Positions 8,003 through 16,480 of a stretch of DNA of 64,000 nt are shown here, piece after piece (position 1 is the stretch's first letter; every line of letters begins with the position of its first letter). Under the pieces are notes generated by a model. That model saw only the letters and a list, made by a program, of their open reading frames with translations. It was not told the origin of the DNA and made no database searches. Origin of the DNA: Microbacterium rhizomatis (lineage in GTDB: Bacteria; Actinomycetota; Actinomycetes; Actinomycetales; Microbacteriaceae); the NCBI RefSeq assembly GCF_008710745.1, contig NZ_VYSA01000001.1, forward strand, positions 1,674,001 to 1,738,000, in the 5' to 3' direction. A program made the translations under genes and the position numbers.

Positions 8003-8999
8003 CGCCGAAGAGGAGAGGATGCCGGGGGTCGAGGCATCCGATGATCCACTGCTCGAGCGCGTCGTACGCCTGCCTGCGTGGCTCCGCGGCCGACAGGAAG
8101 ACGTCGTGGATGGCCCCGTCGATGCGGGCGATCGTGACGAGCGATCCGATGCGCGTCGCGGCGCGAGCGATGTCGTCCACGACGAGCACCGAGTCCGACG
8201 TCGTCAGCGCCTCCGACCACGTGAAAGGCGACGTGAAGCGCTTCGAGAGCAGGACGAGCGCGGGCGCTCCGACCTCGACACCGGCCGCGACCGTGCGGTG
8301 CCCCTGGATGACCGCGTTCAGCCAGCCCGGGTGGGTGGCGAAGCCGCGCGGAGGACGCCAGACCGACATGTCGACGGACGGAGGCAGGCTGCCGAGTTCG
8401 TTCTGGGCGCGGGTGTAGTAGCCGAGATCGACCGCGGGGTGGGTGCCCCGCGGATCGAACTTCGCCCGCACGCCCACGAGGGGAGCGAGCGCCTGGCGCC
8501 CCACCGCACCCAGCTGGAGCTCGAGCCACGGACTGTTCAGCACGATCGCCGACGCGGCATCGGGATGACGCGCGGCCCACAGCGTGAGCGTCAGGCCACC
8601 GGTCGAATGACCCATCAGCACGAGGCGGCGGGTTCCGGCATCCCTGGCCATCACCTCCCGAGCTGCGGCGATGTCTTCGTCGTACGTCTCGAGCGATTCG
8701 ATGTAGCCAGGAGTGTGACCCTCGCGCAGCGACCGGCCGTACTTCCGCAGATCGAGCGCGTAGAACCGGGCACCGAGCCGGGTCCAGAAGTGTGCCAGCT
8801 CGGTCTGGAAGAAGAAGTCCGACCACCCGTGCACGTAGAGCACGTCGACATCGGCGAGCGGGCCGGTCACGCGCGAGAGCCGGTTCGGGATGCTCCGCAC
8901 CAGCGTCGCCACGACAGACCCCTCGTCGTCATGACCGAGGGGCAGGGTGAGCTGCTCGAAGCCGTCGCCGAGGAGGTCGGGCACCCAGAAGGTCGTCAT
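7983..8999 (-). CDS. alpha/beta hydrolase (lysophospholipase-like)
   Basis: A 338-residue soluble hydrolase. It has the oxyanion segment YVHGWSDFFFQ, nucleophile elbow GHSTGG, and a late GAIHDVFLS block holding the catalytic His-Asp region. This arrangement resembles monoacylglycerol lipase/lysophospholipase (Hydrolase_4). The substrate is unknown. The ATG at 8999 is preceded at exactly 6 nt by TAGGCT (9011-9006), consistent with leaderless transcription. It is convergent with the lipoprotein gene, with 20 bp overlap. It is not MenH, which is shorter and carries a different motif set. Confidence 0.82.
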   Translation of the reverse strand: MTTFWVPDLLGDGFEQLTLPLGHDDEGSVVATLVRSIPNRLSRVTGPLADVDVLYVHGWSDFFFQTELAHFWTRLGARFYALDLRKYGRSLREGHTPGYIESLETYDEDIAAAREVMARDAGTRRLVLMGHSTGGLTLTLWAARHPDAASAIVLNSPWLELQLGAVGRQALAPLVGVRAKFDPRGTHPAVDLGYYTRAQNELGSLPPSVDMSVWRPPRGFATHPGWLNAVIQGHRTVAAGVEVGAPALVLLSKRFTSPFTWSEALTTSDSVLVVDDIARAATRIGSLVTIARIDGAIHDVFLSAAEPRRQAYDALEQWIIGCLDPRHPLLFGATDPRP

Positions 9000-9005
9000 T
9001 GCGCC

Positions 9006-9011
9006 AGCCTA
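9006..9011 (-). promoter_or_regulatory. leaderless-type -10 hexamer of the alpha/beta hydrolase gene
   Basis: TAGGCT on the minus strand, followed by GGCGCA and the ATG at 8999. Confidence 0.55.
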
Positions 9012-9040
9012 GGCTCGGGGGCCCGCCGGCGCGCGGTGAC

Positions 9041-10414
9041 CTACTCGCCGCGGGAGACCGTGATCATCTCGTCGCGCGGAACCACCTTGATGCGCGCCCG
9101 GCCGTGCGGCGCACCCAGGGCGATCTCATGCTCGTCGAGCCGGTGCCAGCCCTCGAGGTCGGTCCACTTCACGCCGCGCGCGGCGAGAAGCGCCGGGATC
9201 GCCTCGTCGGACGGGTCGGCCGGCTGCCACCACGACGCCTGGTCATTGATGAGGTGGCGGACGGTCTCCATCGCGTCGGACTTCGTGTGTCCGATCAGGC
9301 CGACAGGTCCGCGTTTGATCCATCCCGTCGCGTACACGCCCGGTACCCGCTCGTTCGAGTCCTTGTGCACGGCCTGGCCCTCGTGGTTCGGGATCACGCC
9401 GTGACGCTTGTCGAACGGCACGCCGGGCAGGGGCGACCCGAAGTAGCCGACGGCCCGGTAGAGCGCCTGGATCGGCACTTCGCGCATCTCGCCGGTGCCG
9501 ACCACCCCGCCTTCGGCATCGGGCCGCGTGCGCTCGTACACCAGCGCAGACACGTGCCCTTCGGCGTCGGTCTTGACCTCGACGGGCTTCGCCCAGAAGT
9601 GCAGGTGAAGGCGGCGGGATGCCTCGCCCCCTGCGTTGTTCACCGAGGGTCGCTGCCGCCACGACTGCAGTACGCGGTCGATCACCATGACCTGCTTGTT
9701 GCTCGCGATCGCGGCGCGCGAGGCATCGTCGTAGTCGAAGTCCTCGTCGTAGACGACCATGTCGACGTCGCGCAGCTCGCCGAGTTCGCGGAGTTCCAGC
9801 GGCGTGAACTTGACCTGCGCCGGGCCGCGGCGGCCGAACACATGCACATCCGTCACCGCCGAAGCGGCCAGGCCCGCGTGCACGTTCTCGGGGATCTCGG
9901 TGGGCAGCAGGTCTTCCGCGTGCTTGGCGAGCATGCGCGAGACGTCGAGCGCGACGTTCCCGACCCCCACGACCGCGACGGATGCCGCATCCAGCGGCCA
10001 CTCGCGCGGCACATCGGGGTGCCCGTCGAACCAGCTGACGAAGTCGGCGGCGCCGTACGAACCGACGGCGTCGATGCCGGGGATGTCGAGATCGGCGTCC
10101 CGGATCGCCCCGGTCGCGAAGATCACGGCGTGATAGTGCTGCTTGAGGTCGTCGAGCGTGAGGTCCTCGCCGAAGCGGACGTTGCCGAAGATCCGGATGT
10201 CGCCGCGGTCGAGCACGTCGCGCAGCGCCGTGATGATGCCCTTGATACGCGGGTGGTCGGGAGCGACACCGTAGCGGACGAGCCCGTAGGGCGCGGGAAG
10301 CTGCTCGAACAGGTCGATCGACACGTCGAACTTGCGCTCCGCCTTGAGCAGGATGTCTGCTGCGTAGATGCCGGCGGGTCCGGCACCGACGATGGCCAGC
10401 CTGAGCTTGGTCAT
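9041..10414 (-). CDS. FprA-type ferredoxin/adrenodoxin-NADP reductase
   Basis: A 457-residue FAD/NADPH oxidoreductase of the adrenodoxin-reductase family. The FAD Rossmann motif VGAGPAGIYAAD is at residues 8-19. PYGLVRYGVAPDHP is the family signature, the NADP motif is VVGVGNVALDVSRML, and VYATGWIKRGPVGLIGH near the C-terminus closes the FAD site. It moves electrons between NADPH and ferredoxin. An upstream in-frame ATG exists at 10471, but the ATG at 10414 has an AAGGAG ribosome binding site. Downstream of the polyprenyl synthase and menG on the same strand, it could be co-transcribed with them (76 bp gap). Confidence 0.92.
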   Translation of the reverse strand: MTKLRLAIVGAGPAGIYAADILLKAERKFDVSIDLFEQLPAPYGLVRYGVAPDHPRIKGIITALRDVLDRGDIRIFGNVRFGEDLTLDDLKQHYHAVIFATGAIRDADLDIPGIDAVGSYGAADFVSWFDGHPDVPREWPLDAASVAVVGVGNVALDVSRMLAKHAEDLLPTEIPENVHAGLAASAVTDVHVFGRRGPAQVKFTPLELRELGELRDVDMVVYDEDFDYDDASRAAIASNKQVMVIDRVLQSWRQRPSVNNAGGEASRRLHLHFWAKPVEVKTDAEGHVSALVYERTRPDAEGGVVGTGEMREVPIQALYRAVGYFGSPLPGVPFDKRHGVIPNHEGQAVHKDSNERVPGVYATGWIKRGPVGLIGHTKSDAMETVRHLINDQASWWQPADPSDEAIPALLAARGVKWTDLEGWHRLDEHEIALGAPHGRARIKVVPRDEMITVSRGE

Positions 10415-10490
10415 GTGGTTCTCCTTGGTTGGCACGGGATCTGGAACGTCGTCGGATGCTTCGTCGAGCACGGCGACCGATCGCGTCGGG

Positions 10491-11567
10491 TCAGCTGGAG
10501 CGGTCGGCCACGGCCTGAGCGAACCGCGTCAGCCCTTCGCGCACCGGGCCGTCCGGCAGCGGTTCGAGGGCGTCGACCGCCTCGCGCGACCACGAGTTGG
10601 CGAGCTCGCGCGTGGCCTTCGTCGCCTCATGCTCGCGCAGTTCGCTGAGGTCAGTATCGAGGATGCTCGGGTCGCCGCCGTCGGCGATCGCCGCGACGCC
10701 CGCGTCGATGCGCTCGCGAAGAGCGGTGGAAGCGGCATCCGTCCGCTGCCCGAGCAGCAGGTAGGGCATGGTCGGGACGCCCGCGCGCAGGTCGGTGCCC
10801 GGCACCTTGCCCGTCTCGTCGGGGTCGGCCGACAGGTCGATCACGTCGTCCAGGAGCTGGAAGGCGACGCCCGCCTTCTCGCCGAATTGAGAGAGCGCGT
10901 CTTCGAACTCGCGGGGCCCGTCCGAGAAGATCACGCCGGCCTGGGCCGCAGCGGCGATGAGCGAACCCGTCTTGTCGGACAGCACGTTCAGGTAGAAGTC
11001 GACCGGTTCGTCGCCCTCCTGGGGACCGAGGGTCTCGTGCATCTGCCCGAGCACCAGGCGTTCGAACGTGTCGGCCTGCAGATGGATGGCCCGCTCGCCG
11101 AGCTTCGCCATGATCTGACTGGCTCGTGAGAACAGCAGGTCGCCCGTGAGGATCGCGACGTTGTTGCCCCACACCGTCTGGGCGCTGGGCACTCCGCGGC
11201 GCTTCTCCGCGGCATCCATCACATCATCGTGATAGAGCGAGCCGAGGTGAGTGATCTCGAGCGCCGTCGCGACCTGCACCACTTCGGGCGTGACGCCCCT
11301 GCCCAGTTGCGCGGTCAGCAGCGCCAGCAGGGGACGGATGCGCTTGCCGCCCGCCTCGTACAGGTAGCGGCTCGCCGCGTCGACGAGCCGGTCGGTGATC
11401 GTCAGCTCGACGGAGAGGTTGCGATCGACCTCGGCGAGTCCGTCTTCGACCCGTGCCATGAGACGGCGCGATCGCGGGCCGGCGAAGATGCGTTCGCTCA
11501 GGCCCAGCTTGCCCGCGCCCAACTTGCCCGCGAATGGCGAGCCCGGCGCTGAGGGACTCGAGGACAC
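10491..11567 (-). CDS. polyprenyl diphosphate synthase (menaquinone side chain)
   Basis: A 358-residue trans-isoprenyl diphosphate synthase with both Asp-rich motifs: DDVMD (first, followed by AAEKRRG) and DDVID (second), plus GGKRIRP for substrate binding. The small residues before the first motif (LGSLYHDDVMD) fit long-chain (C35-C50) synthases such as HepT/IspB. It elongates prenyl diphosphate for MenA to attach to DHNA. The GTG at 11567 lies 4 nt downstream of menG. A TAGGCT (11579-11574) sits 6 nt before it within the menG 3' end, so the gene may be both co-transcribed and leaderless. Exact chain length is not predictable. Confidence 0.9.
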   Translation of the reverse strand: MSSSPSAPGSPFAGKLGAGKLGLSERIFAGPRSRRLMARVEDGLAEVDRNLSVELTITDRLVDAASRYLYEAGGKRIRPLLALLTAQLGRGVTPEVVQVATALEITHLGSLYHDDVMDAAEKRRGVPSAQTVWGNNVAILTGDLLFSRASQIMAKLGERAIHLQADTFERLVLGQMHETLGPQEGDEPVDFYLNVLSDKTGSLIAAAAQAGVIFSDGPREFEDALSQFGEKAGVAFQLLDDVIDLSADPDETGKVPGTDLRAGVPTMPYLLLGQRTDAASTALRERIDAGVAAIADGGDPSILDTDLSELREHEATKATRELANSWSREAVDALEPLPDGPVREGLTRFAQAVADRSS

Positions 11568-11571
11568 GCTC

Positions 11572-12327
11572 TCAGCCTACCGTGGGCTGGGCGGCGCCAG
11601 GTTTGCTCGCGCGGTGCAGCGCGACGATGCCGTACGAGAGGTTGCGGTGGGCCACGTCCGTCCATCCGGCCTCGCGGATCCACGTCGCCAGGGTGCGCTG
11701 GTCGGGCCAGTCCTTGATCGACTCGTTCAGGTAGTCGTATGCGTCCGCGTTCGAGCTGACCGCCTTGGCGACGATCGGCAGCACGCGGTCGTTGTAGAAG
11801 CGGTAGAGGCCGTTGAACGTGCGTGAGGGCGGCTGCGAGAATTCGCACACCACGAGCCGCCCGCCGGGTTTCGTCACGCGCAGCATCTCTGCGAGCGCCT
11901 TCTTCGGGTCGTTGACGTTGCGGAGGCCGAACGAGATCGTCACGGTGTCGAACTCGGCATCGCCGAAGGGCAGGGCCGTCGCGTCCGCCTCGACGAACGA
12001 CAGATTCGGGATCCCGCCTCCGGGTGCCCCTGCCCCGTGCCGCCGCTCACCCTCGGCGATCATGCCGGGCGAGAAGTCGGCGGCGACGACCTCGGCGCCG
12101 CTGCGGGCAAGGGCGACCGAGCTGGCGCCGGTGCCGGCGGCGAGGTCGAGGATGCGCTGGCCCTGCCGGGGCGCCACCGCGCGGGTCGTGGCCACGCGCC
12201 AGAGCTGGTCGTTGCCGAGGCTCAGCACCGTGTTGGTGCGGTCGTATCCGGCGGCGACCTCGTCGAACATGCCGCTGACGCGCGCAGGGTCTTTGCCGAG
12301 GTCGGCGCGGTGGGGCTCGGAGGTCAC
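11572..12327 (-). CDS. menG: demethylmenaquinone methyltransferase
   Basis: A 251-residue class I SAM methyltransferase of the UbiE/MenG family, catalysing the last step of menaquinone synthesis. Motif I is [15 protein letters not shown] and the conserved [20 protein letters not shown] and GLRNV blocks are present. The N-terminus [17 protein letters not shown] is the family signature. The GTG at 12327 has TAGACT (12339-12334) exactly 6 nt upstream. It is immediately followed by the polyprenyl synthase gene, so methyltransferase and side-chain synthase form a two-gene unit, possibly extending to the ferredoxin reductase. Confidence 0.93.
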   Translation of the reverse strand: MTSEPHRADLGKDPARVSGMFDEVAAGYDRTNTVLSLGNDQLWRVATTRAVAPRQGQRILDLAAGTGASSVALARSGAEVVAADFSPGMIAEGERRHGAGAPGGGIPNLSFVEADATALPFGDAEFDTVTISFGLRNVNDPKKALAEMLRVTKPGGRLVVCEFSQPPSRTFNGLYRFYNDRVLPIVAKAVSSNADAYDYLNESIKDWPDQRTLATWIREAGWTDVAHRNLSYGIVALHRASKPGAAQPTVG

Positions 12328-12333
12328 CCGACG

Positions 12334-12339
12334 AGTCTA
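12334..12339 (-). promoter_or_regulatory. leaderless-type -10 hexamer of menG
   Basis: TAGACT on the minus strand, then CGTCGG and the GTG at 12327. Confidence 0.6.
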
Positions 12340-12500
12340 GGCGGGCCGGCTCAGCCCCGCGGCGGGGCGGTCAGCGGCCCGAGCGTCGAAGCCCTGGCTC
12401 GAATGGGCCGGAATGGGCTCGACGAGGCGGAACAGGACGGTAGGACGCGGTCTCTCCCGGTGTTTCGACCGCTCGATGGGGAAACGGAGGGGCCTACGGG

Positions 12501-13028
12501 TTACCAGGTCGAGAGGGCGCCCGGACCCGGAACGATCGCCACTTCGTCGGGGTCGACCACCCGGCCGTCGAGGTCGACGAAGGCGAGGGCCAGCGGGGCG
12601 CCTTCGACCGGGTCGACGACGACGGATGCCGCGCCCGCCGGCGCCGGATCGAAGCGGTCGTTCCACTGCACCATCGAGGCGATGACGAGCTGAAGCCCGC
12701 GGCCGGCCTCGGTCAGGTGGTAGCTCGGACGCTCGCGCTGGCCGACCTCTCGGTACATCCGCTTCTCGAGGATCCCGGCATCGACCAGTCGCGCGAGCCG
12801 CGCGGAGAGGATGTCGCTCGGTGCGCCCAGCGAGGCGCGGAAGTCGGAGAACCTCGTGACTCCTCGCAGCGCATCGCGAATGACGAGCAGCGACCACTTC
12901 TCACCGACGATGTCGAGCGTGCGCACGATCTGGCAGCGCGGCTCGGGATCGGCGTGGCGCGACACAGCCCGCTCGTGATCGACGCCGCCGAGGTCGCCGT
13001 CGGGCCCGGCTGGATCACGAGGAGTCAT
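12501..13028 (-). CDS. HxlR family transcriptional regulator
   Basis: A 175-residue regulator. A winged-helix HxlR domain lies at about residues 30-120 (CQIVRTLDIVGEKWSLLVIRDAL, then RFSDFRASL and LARLVDAGILEKRMYREVGQRERPSYHLTEAG). A tail of about 50 residues may bind a ligand. Cys in CQIV is the residue often used for redox or aldehyde sensing in this family. The ATG at 13028 has a TGAGGGG ribosome binding site; the frame stays open to 13064. It is divergent from the MFS transporter (64 bp apart), its probable target. This is a common regulator/efflux pair. Confidence 0.88.
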   Translation of the reverse strand: MTPRDPAGPDGDLGGVDHERAVSRHADPEPRCQIVRTLDIVGEKWSLLVIRDALRGVTRFSDFRASLGAPSDILSARLARLVDAGILEKRMYREVGQRERPSYHLTEAGRGLQLVIASMVQWNDRFDPAPAGAASVVVDPVEGAPLALAFVDLDGRVVDPDEVAIVPGPGALSTW

Positions 13029-13080
13029 GCCCCTCAGGCTACGCCGCGCCCCCTGAGTTGGCAATTCAAATCCAGGGCGT

Positions 13081-13086
13081 TACAGT
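13081..13086 (+). promoter_or_regulatory. leaderless-type -10 hexamer of the MFS gene
   Basis: TACAGT, then GGCGCC and the ATG at 13093. It is within the 64-bp divergent region shared with the HxlR regulator. Confidence 0.5.
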
Positions 13087-13092
13087 GGCGCC

Positions 13093-14361
13093 ATGACTGC
13101 AGCGCCCACGTCCGCCGTGTCCTCCCTCGACGCGCCCGCAGGGCGGGGCGCCCGGCGCCGCCTCGGCGGGAGAGCCACGTTCTGGTCGGCATCATCCGTC
13201 CTGGCGCTCTGCCTATGGGCCAGCGGAGCACCGAGCGTGCTCTATCCGCTGTACGCGGCAGAGTGGGGGCTCACTCCCGCGGTGACCACCGCCGTGTTCG
13301 GCACGTATCCCCTCGCTCTCATCCTCGTGCTGCTGGTGTTCGGCGGCCTCTCCGATGTCATCGGGCGGAAGCGCGCAATGATGATCGGGATCGGCCTGAT
13401 CGCGGCATCCGCCGTGATCTTCGCGGTGGCCCCGAACGTCGGCTTCCTGTTCGCGGGGCGCGTGCTGCAGGGCGCCGGCACGGCCCTTGCGCTCGGCGCC
13501 GCAAGCGCGGCGCTCGTCGAGAACAACGTCTCGCGCAACCCACGATTCGCCAGCTCGCTCGCCACGGTGTCCACCTCTACGGGACTGACCCTGGCTCTGG
13601 TCGTTTCCGGATTCCTGGCGCAGCTCGTTCCACTCCCCCTCGTGTGGACCTATGTCGTCCTGTTCGTCCTGGCAGCCGTCGCCGTCGGTGTCCTCGCGGC
13701 CACGCCCGACGACCGCGAAGCGGCGACCGCCCGCTGGCGTCCTCAGCCGCTCAGCGTGCCCGCCGGCATCCGGACGGTGTTCGTGATCGCGACACTGTCA
13801 GTCTCGATCGCGTACTGCGTGGGCGCGATCTTCCTTTCGCTCGGCGCGCAGATGGTGCGCCAGTTCGGCCAGACGAGCGACATGATCGTCGTCGGCTGCC
13901 TGCTCGGATGCTCGTCCCTCGCGATCGGAGTCACCGCCCTCCTGCTCTCCCGGGTGCCCGCGCACACCGCCGCCTGGGTGGGCGGCACACTCTCGCTCGC
14001 GAGCCTGGGAATCATGGCCGTCGTCGCCGCGACCGGCTCGATCGGCCTGTTCCTGGTGTGGTGCGTCGTCGGCGGCGTCGCATACTCGTTCGCCTTCACG
14101 GGTGGACTCGGGCTCATCAACCGCGCCGCGCCGGTGCAGCACCGAGGAGCGACCCTCTCGCTCCTGTACCTCTTTGCCTATCTGCTCCAGGCTGTCACGG
14201 CGATAGTGGCGGGCGCCGTAGCCACCGCACTCGGGCTCGGTGCAGCCGTCGACATCATGGCCCCGGCCCTCGGCATCCTCTGCGTCGCGCTCCTCGCGCT
14301 CACCGCCGTCGACGCGCGCAGGACCCGCGCGGTTCGGCCTGCCGCGACCGACCTCAGCTGA
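13093..14361 (+). CDS. MFS transporter
   Basis: A 422-residue major facilitator with about 12 transmembrane segments. The motif A-like loop GGLSDVIGRKRAMM follows TM2, and GRVLQGAGTALALGAASAALVE in TM4-5 resembles motif C-like sequences of drug exporters. The C-terminal half has a shorter set of loops. Probably a proton-driven efflux pump; its substrate is unknown. The HxlR regulator next door would control it. It ends with an 8-bp convergent overlap with the DUF402 gene. Confidence 0.87.
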   Translation: MTAAPTSAVSSLDAPAGRGARRRLGGRATFWSASSVLALCLWASGAPSVLYPLYAAEWGLTPAVTTAVFGTYPLALILVLLVFGGLSDVIGRKRAMMIGIGLIAASAVIFAVAPNVGFLFAGRVLQGAGTALALGAASAALVENNVSRNPRFASSLATVSTSTGLTLALVVSGFLAQLVPLPLVWTYVVLFVLAAVAVGVLAATPDDREAATARWRPQPLSVPAGIRTVFVIATLSVSIAYCVGAIFLSLGAQMVRQFGQTSDMIVVGCLLGCSSLAIGVTALLLSRVPAHTAAWVGGTLSLASLGIMAVVAATGSIGLFLVWCVVGGVAYSFAFTGGLGLINRAAPVQHRGATLSLLYLFAYLLQAVTAIVAGAVATALGLGAAVDIMAPALGILCVALLALTAVDARRTRAVRPAATDLS

Positions 14362-14914
14362 GGTCGAACCCCGCGAGCACTCTGAGCCAGGTATCCGCCG
14401 TCCGATCGTCGAACGGCGCCTCGCGCGCCGCGACGGCGCGCTCGAGATCGATCGCGAGCGCCTCGAGCCGAGTCACGAGGTCGCGCGGGTAGCCAAACCT
14501 CACCCGGTGCTCGTCCCATTCGTCCCTGTCGTCGATCCACGTGCCTCGCCCATCGTCGGCGCGCACGACGTCGAGGTCCATGTCGATCCCCGTCGGCTCG
14601 CCGCCGCGCCAGCCTGCGTCCCACGCGAGGTCGATGTACACGCGCACATGGTGCGGCGGCGCATTGTGCGTGTAGGCGTAGTCGCCGCTGGGGGGAAGGA
14701 GGGTGACGTTCGGATGCTCTGCCACGAACTCCGCCCCCGGCCGGGCGCTGCGCCATCCGGCGGGCTGACCGAACCACTGTCCCCATCGGTCCGAACCGAG
14801 GTAGGCGCAGTCGTGCTCCCAATGAGGTCCGCCGTCCCATTTGCGCCATCGGAAGATCGTCCGTGTTCCAGGGGCAGGACGCTGGTCGGAGGTCGATTTC
14901 GGGTCTTCGCTCAC
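14354..14914 (-). CDS. DUF402 domain protein
   Basis: A 186-residue soluble protein with a DUF402 barrel. TGIDMDLDVVRADDG-TWIDDRDEWDEH contains the acidic residues that chelate divalent metal in DUF402 proteins, several of which are nucleoside di/triphosphate phosphatases. The N-terminal GTRTIFRWRKWDGGPHWEHDC block is typical of actinobacterial members. The frame extends to 15019, but that extra sequence is translation of an intergenic palindromic repeat. The GTG at 14914 has TAGACT (14927-14922) 7 nt upstream and is therefore chosen. Divergent from menF. Confidence 0.83.
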   Translation of the reverse strand: MSEDPKSTSDQRPAPGTRTIFRWRKWDGGPHWEHDCAYLGSDRWGQWFGQPAGWRSARPGAEFVAEHPNVTLLPPSGDYAYTHNAPPHHVRVYIDLAWDAGWRGGEPTGIDMDLDVVRADDGRGTWIDDRDEWDEHRVRFGYPRDLVTRLEALAIDLERAVAAREAPFDDRTADTWLRVLAGFDLS

Positions 14915-14963
14915 GTTCGCGAGTCTAGGGTTGCGGGGCCACCGGCGCGGCGTCTGTCCGAAC

Positions 14964-15040
14964 GTCGGAGAATCTGCCGAAAGCCGGAGCATCCCGCTCG
15001 AATCCTCCGACATACGCATGATCCTCCGACTTTCGGATGC
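14964..15040. repeat. composite intergenic palindrome, copy A
   Basis: GTCGGAGAATC at 14964-14974 pairs with ATCCTCCGAC at 15021-15030, and an inner degenerate arm pairs with AATCCTCCGAC at 15001-15011. The element ends in CGGATGC. Similar copies lie at 44975 and 60747. Located between the DUF402 and menF start codons. Confidence 0.6.
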
Positions 15041-15075
15041 TGCGTCCCCACGGGACCCGGTACTCGCACACGCTC

Positions 15076-15081
15076 TAAGGT
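15076..15081 (+). promoter_or_regulatory. leaderless-type -10 hexamer of menF
   Basis: TAAGGT, then TGAACA and the GTG at 15088. Confidence 0.6.
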
Positions 15082-15087
15082 TGAACA

Positions 15088-16392
15088 GTGATCGATGCTC
15101 CGCGTCTTTTCGTCGAGACCCGCGAGATCGAGCCGGTCGACGATCTGCTGGAGTACGCGGATCCCCGGCAGCCCCTGGCCTGGCTCCGACGCGGAGAGGG
15201 AATGGTGGCGCTGGCCGGATCGACGGCCGTCGCCACGCTCCGCGTCGATGCGGCCCCTTCCGAGGCTTCCCCCCTCTCCCGTGCGACGAGGCTCGCCCGG
15301 GCCTGGCGCGACCTGACGGCGGTCGCCGAGGTGGACGACGCGGTCGGGGTGCCCGGCACCGGGCTCGTCGGCTTCGGCGCTCTCGCCTTCGACGACGCCT
15401 CGGCGTCGCCGAGTTCGATCATCGTGCCGTCGGCGATCATCGGCCGCCGGGGCGGCCGGTCGTGGCTCACCCGCATCCATGCCCCGATCGAGCACTCCCC
15501 GCCGCCGCTCGCGCCGGCGCCGCCGCTCGCGCCGGCGCCGTACGGGCCGTACTGGTCGGGGACGCTCGGGCCGGGCTCGCTCGGGCCCGAGGGGTATCAG
15601 GACGCCGTCCGCGACGCGCTGGCCGCGATCGCCACCGGCGAGGTGAGCAAGGTCGTGCTCGCTCGCGACCTCGTCGGCACGATCCCTGCGGGGTCAGACC
15701 TCCGCCGCCTCGCCCGCGCTCTCTCGTCCGAGTATCCCGACACCTGGACGTATGCCATGGACGGCATCATCGGTGCGAGCCCCGAGACGCTGGTCACCGT
15801 TTCGGCCGGGACGGTGACGGCGCGGGTGCTCGCCGGCACGACGTCGCGCGGAGGGGACGCGGATGCGGATGCGGCGGCATCCGTCCGTCTGGCAACGAGC
15901 GCAAAGGATCTCGACGAGCATCGCTACGCCGTGCACAGCGTGCTGCAGTCACTCCGCCCCCATACGAGCGCACTCGCGGCGAGCGAGCAGCCGTTCATGC
16001 TGAAACTGCCGAATGTGTGGCACCTCGCCACCGACGTCGAGGGTGCGCTCAGCGATGCGGCCTCGTCGCTCGATCTCGTCGCGGCGCTGCATCCGACCGC
16101 CGCCGTGGCCGGTACTCCCACGGATGCCGCGCTCGCGCTGATCGCACGCCTCGAGCCGTTCGACCGCGGGCGCTATGCCGGCCCGGTCGGGTGGATCGAC
16201 GCGAGCGGCGACGGTGAGTGGGCCATCGCTCTGCGGTGCGCGCAGTTCGGCTCCGCGCCCGCCCGCGCCCACGCGGAGACGACCCGGGTCGTTGCGCACG
16301 CCGGCGCCGGGATCGTCGCGGGCAGCCAGCCCGAGTCGGAGCTCATCGAGACGCGTGTGAAGTTCCGCCCGATCGTCGACGCCCTGGCCTGA
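15088..16392 (+). CDS. menF: isochorismate synthase
   Basis: A 434-residue chorismate-utilising enzyme converting chorismate to isochorismate, the entry step of menaquinone synthesis. The C-terminal domain carries EVSKVVLARDL, GASPETLVTV, AGTTSRGGD, HPTAAVAGTP (usually HPTPAVGG) and the final AGAGIVAGSQPESEL block. The N-terminal half is more variable and has an in-gene 18-bp duplication giving PPLAPAPPLAPAP. Length fits MenF/DhbC. With no siderophore genes nearby and menD at 19.5-21.3 kb, MenF is the better reading. The GTG start at 15088 is leaderless-like. Confidence 0.92.
   Translation: MIDAPRLFVETREIEPVDDLLEYADPRQPLAWLRRGEGMVALAGSTAVATLRVDAAPSEASPLSRATRLARAWRDLTAVAEVDDAVGVPGTGLVGFGALAFDDASASPSSIIVPSAIIGRRGGRSWLTRIHAPIEHSPPPLAPAPPLAPAPYGPYWSGTLGPGSLGPEGYQDAVRDALAAIATGEVSKVVLARDLVGTIPAGSDLRRLARALSSEYPDTWTYAMDGIIGASPETLVTVSAGTVTARVLAGTTSRGGDADADAAASVRLATSAKDLDEHRYAVHSVLQSLRPHTSALAASEQPFMLKLPNVWHLATDVEGALSDAASSLDLVAALHPTAAVAGTPTDAALALIARLEPFDRGRYAGPVGWIDASGDGEWAIALRCAQFGSAPARAHAETTRVVAHAGAGIVAGSQPESELIETRVKFRPIVDALA
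15502..15537 (+). repeat. 18-bp tandem duplication inside menF
   Basis: Two identical 18-bp units (15502-15519, 15520-15537) encode a Pro/Ala/Leu repeat in the N-terminal half of MenF. The duplication is in frame, so the enzyme is not disrupted. Confidence 0.8.
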
Positions 16393-16409
16393 CCCTTCCC
16401 CTCACGTTT

Positions 16410-16480
16410 CGCGAGACCGGATAGGCGCGACGAGACCGGCCGCGTTCGTCGGTGTTTCGTGGCGCCTATCCGGTCTCGCG
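16410..16480. terminator. 19-bp perfect inverted repeat between convergent genes
   Basis: The arms at 16410-16428 and 16462-16480 are exact complements around GAGACCGGATAGGCGC, with a 33-nt loop. It lies between menF (ends 16392) and the DUF998 gene. The right arm covers the stop and last codons of the latter. It could act as a bidirectional terminator, though no T-run follows, or be a mobile palindrome. Confidence 0.5.

Noticed and set aside
7983..8999. The alpha/beta hydrolase as MenH of the menaquinone pathway
   Set aside because: It is about 80 residues longer than MenH, has lysophospholipase-type motifs, and lies outside the men genes.
14915..15019. N-terminal extension of the DUF402 protein
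   Set aside because: The extra residues are translation of the composite palindrome (copy A); a -10 hexamer and GTG at 14914 give a better start.
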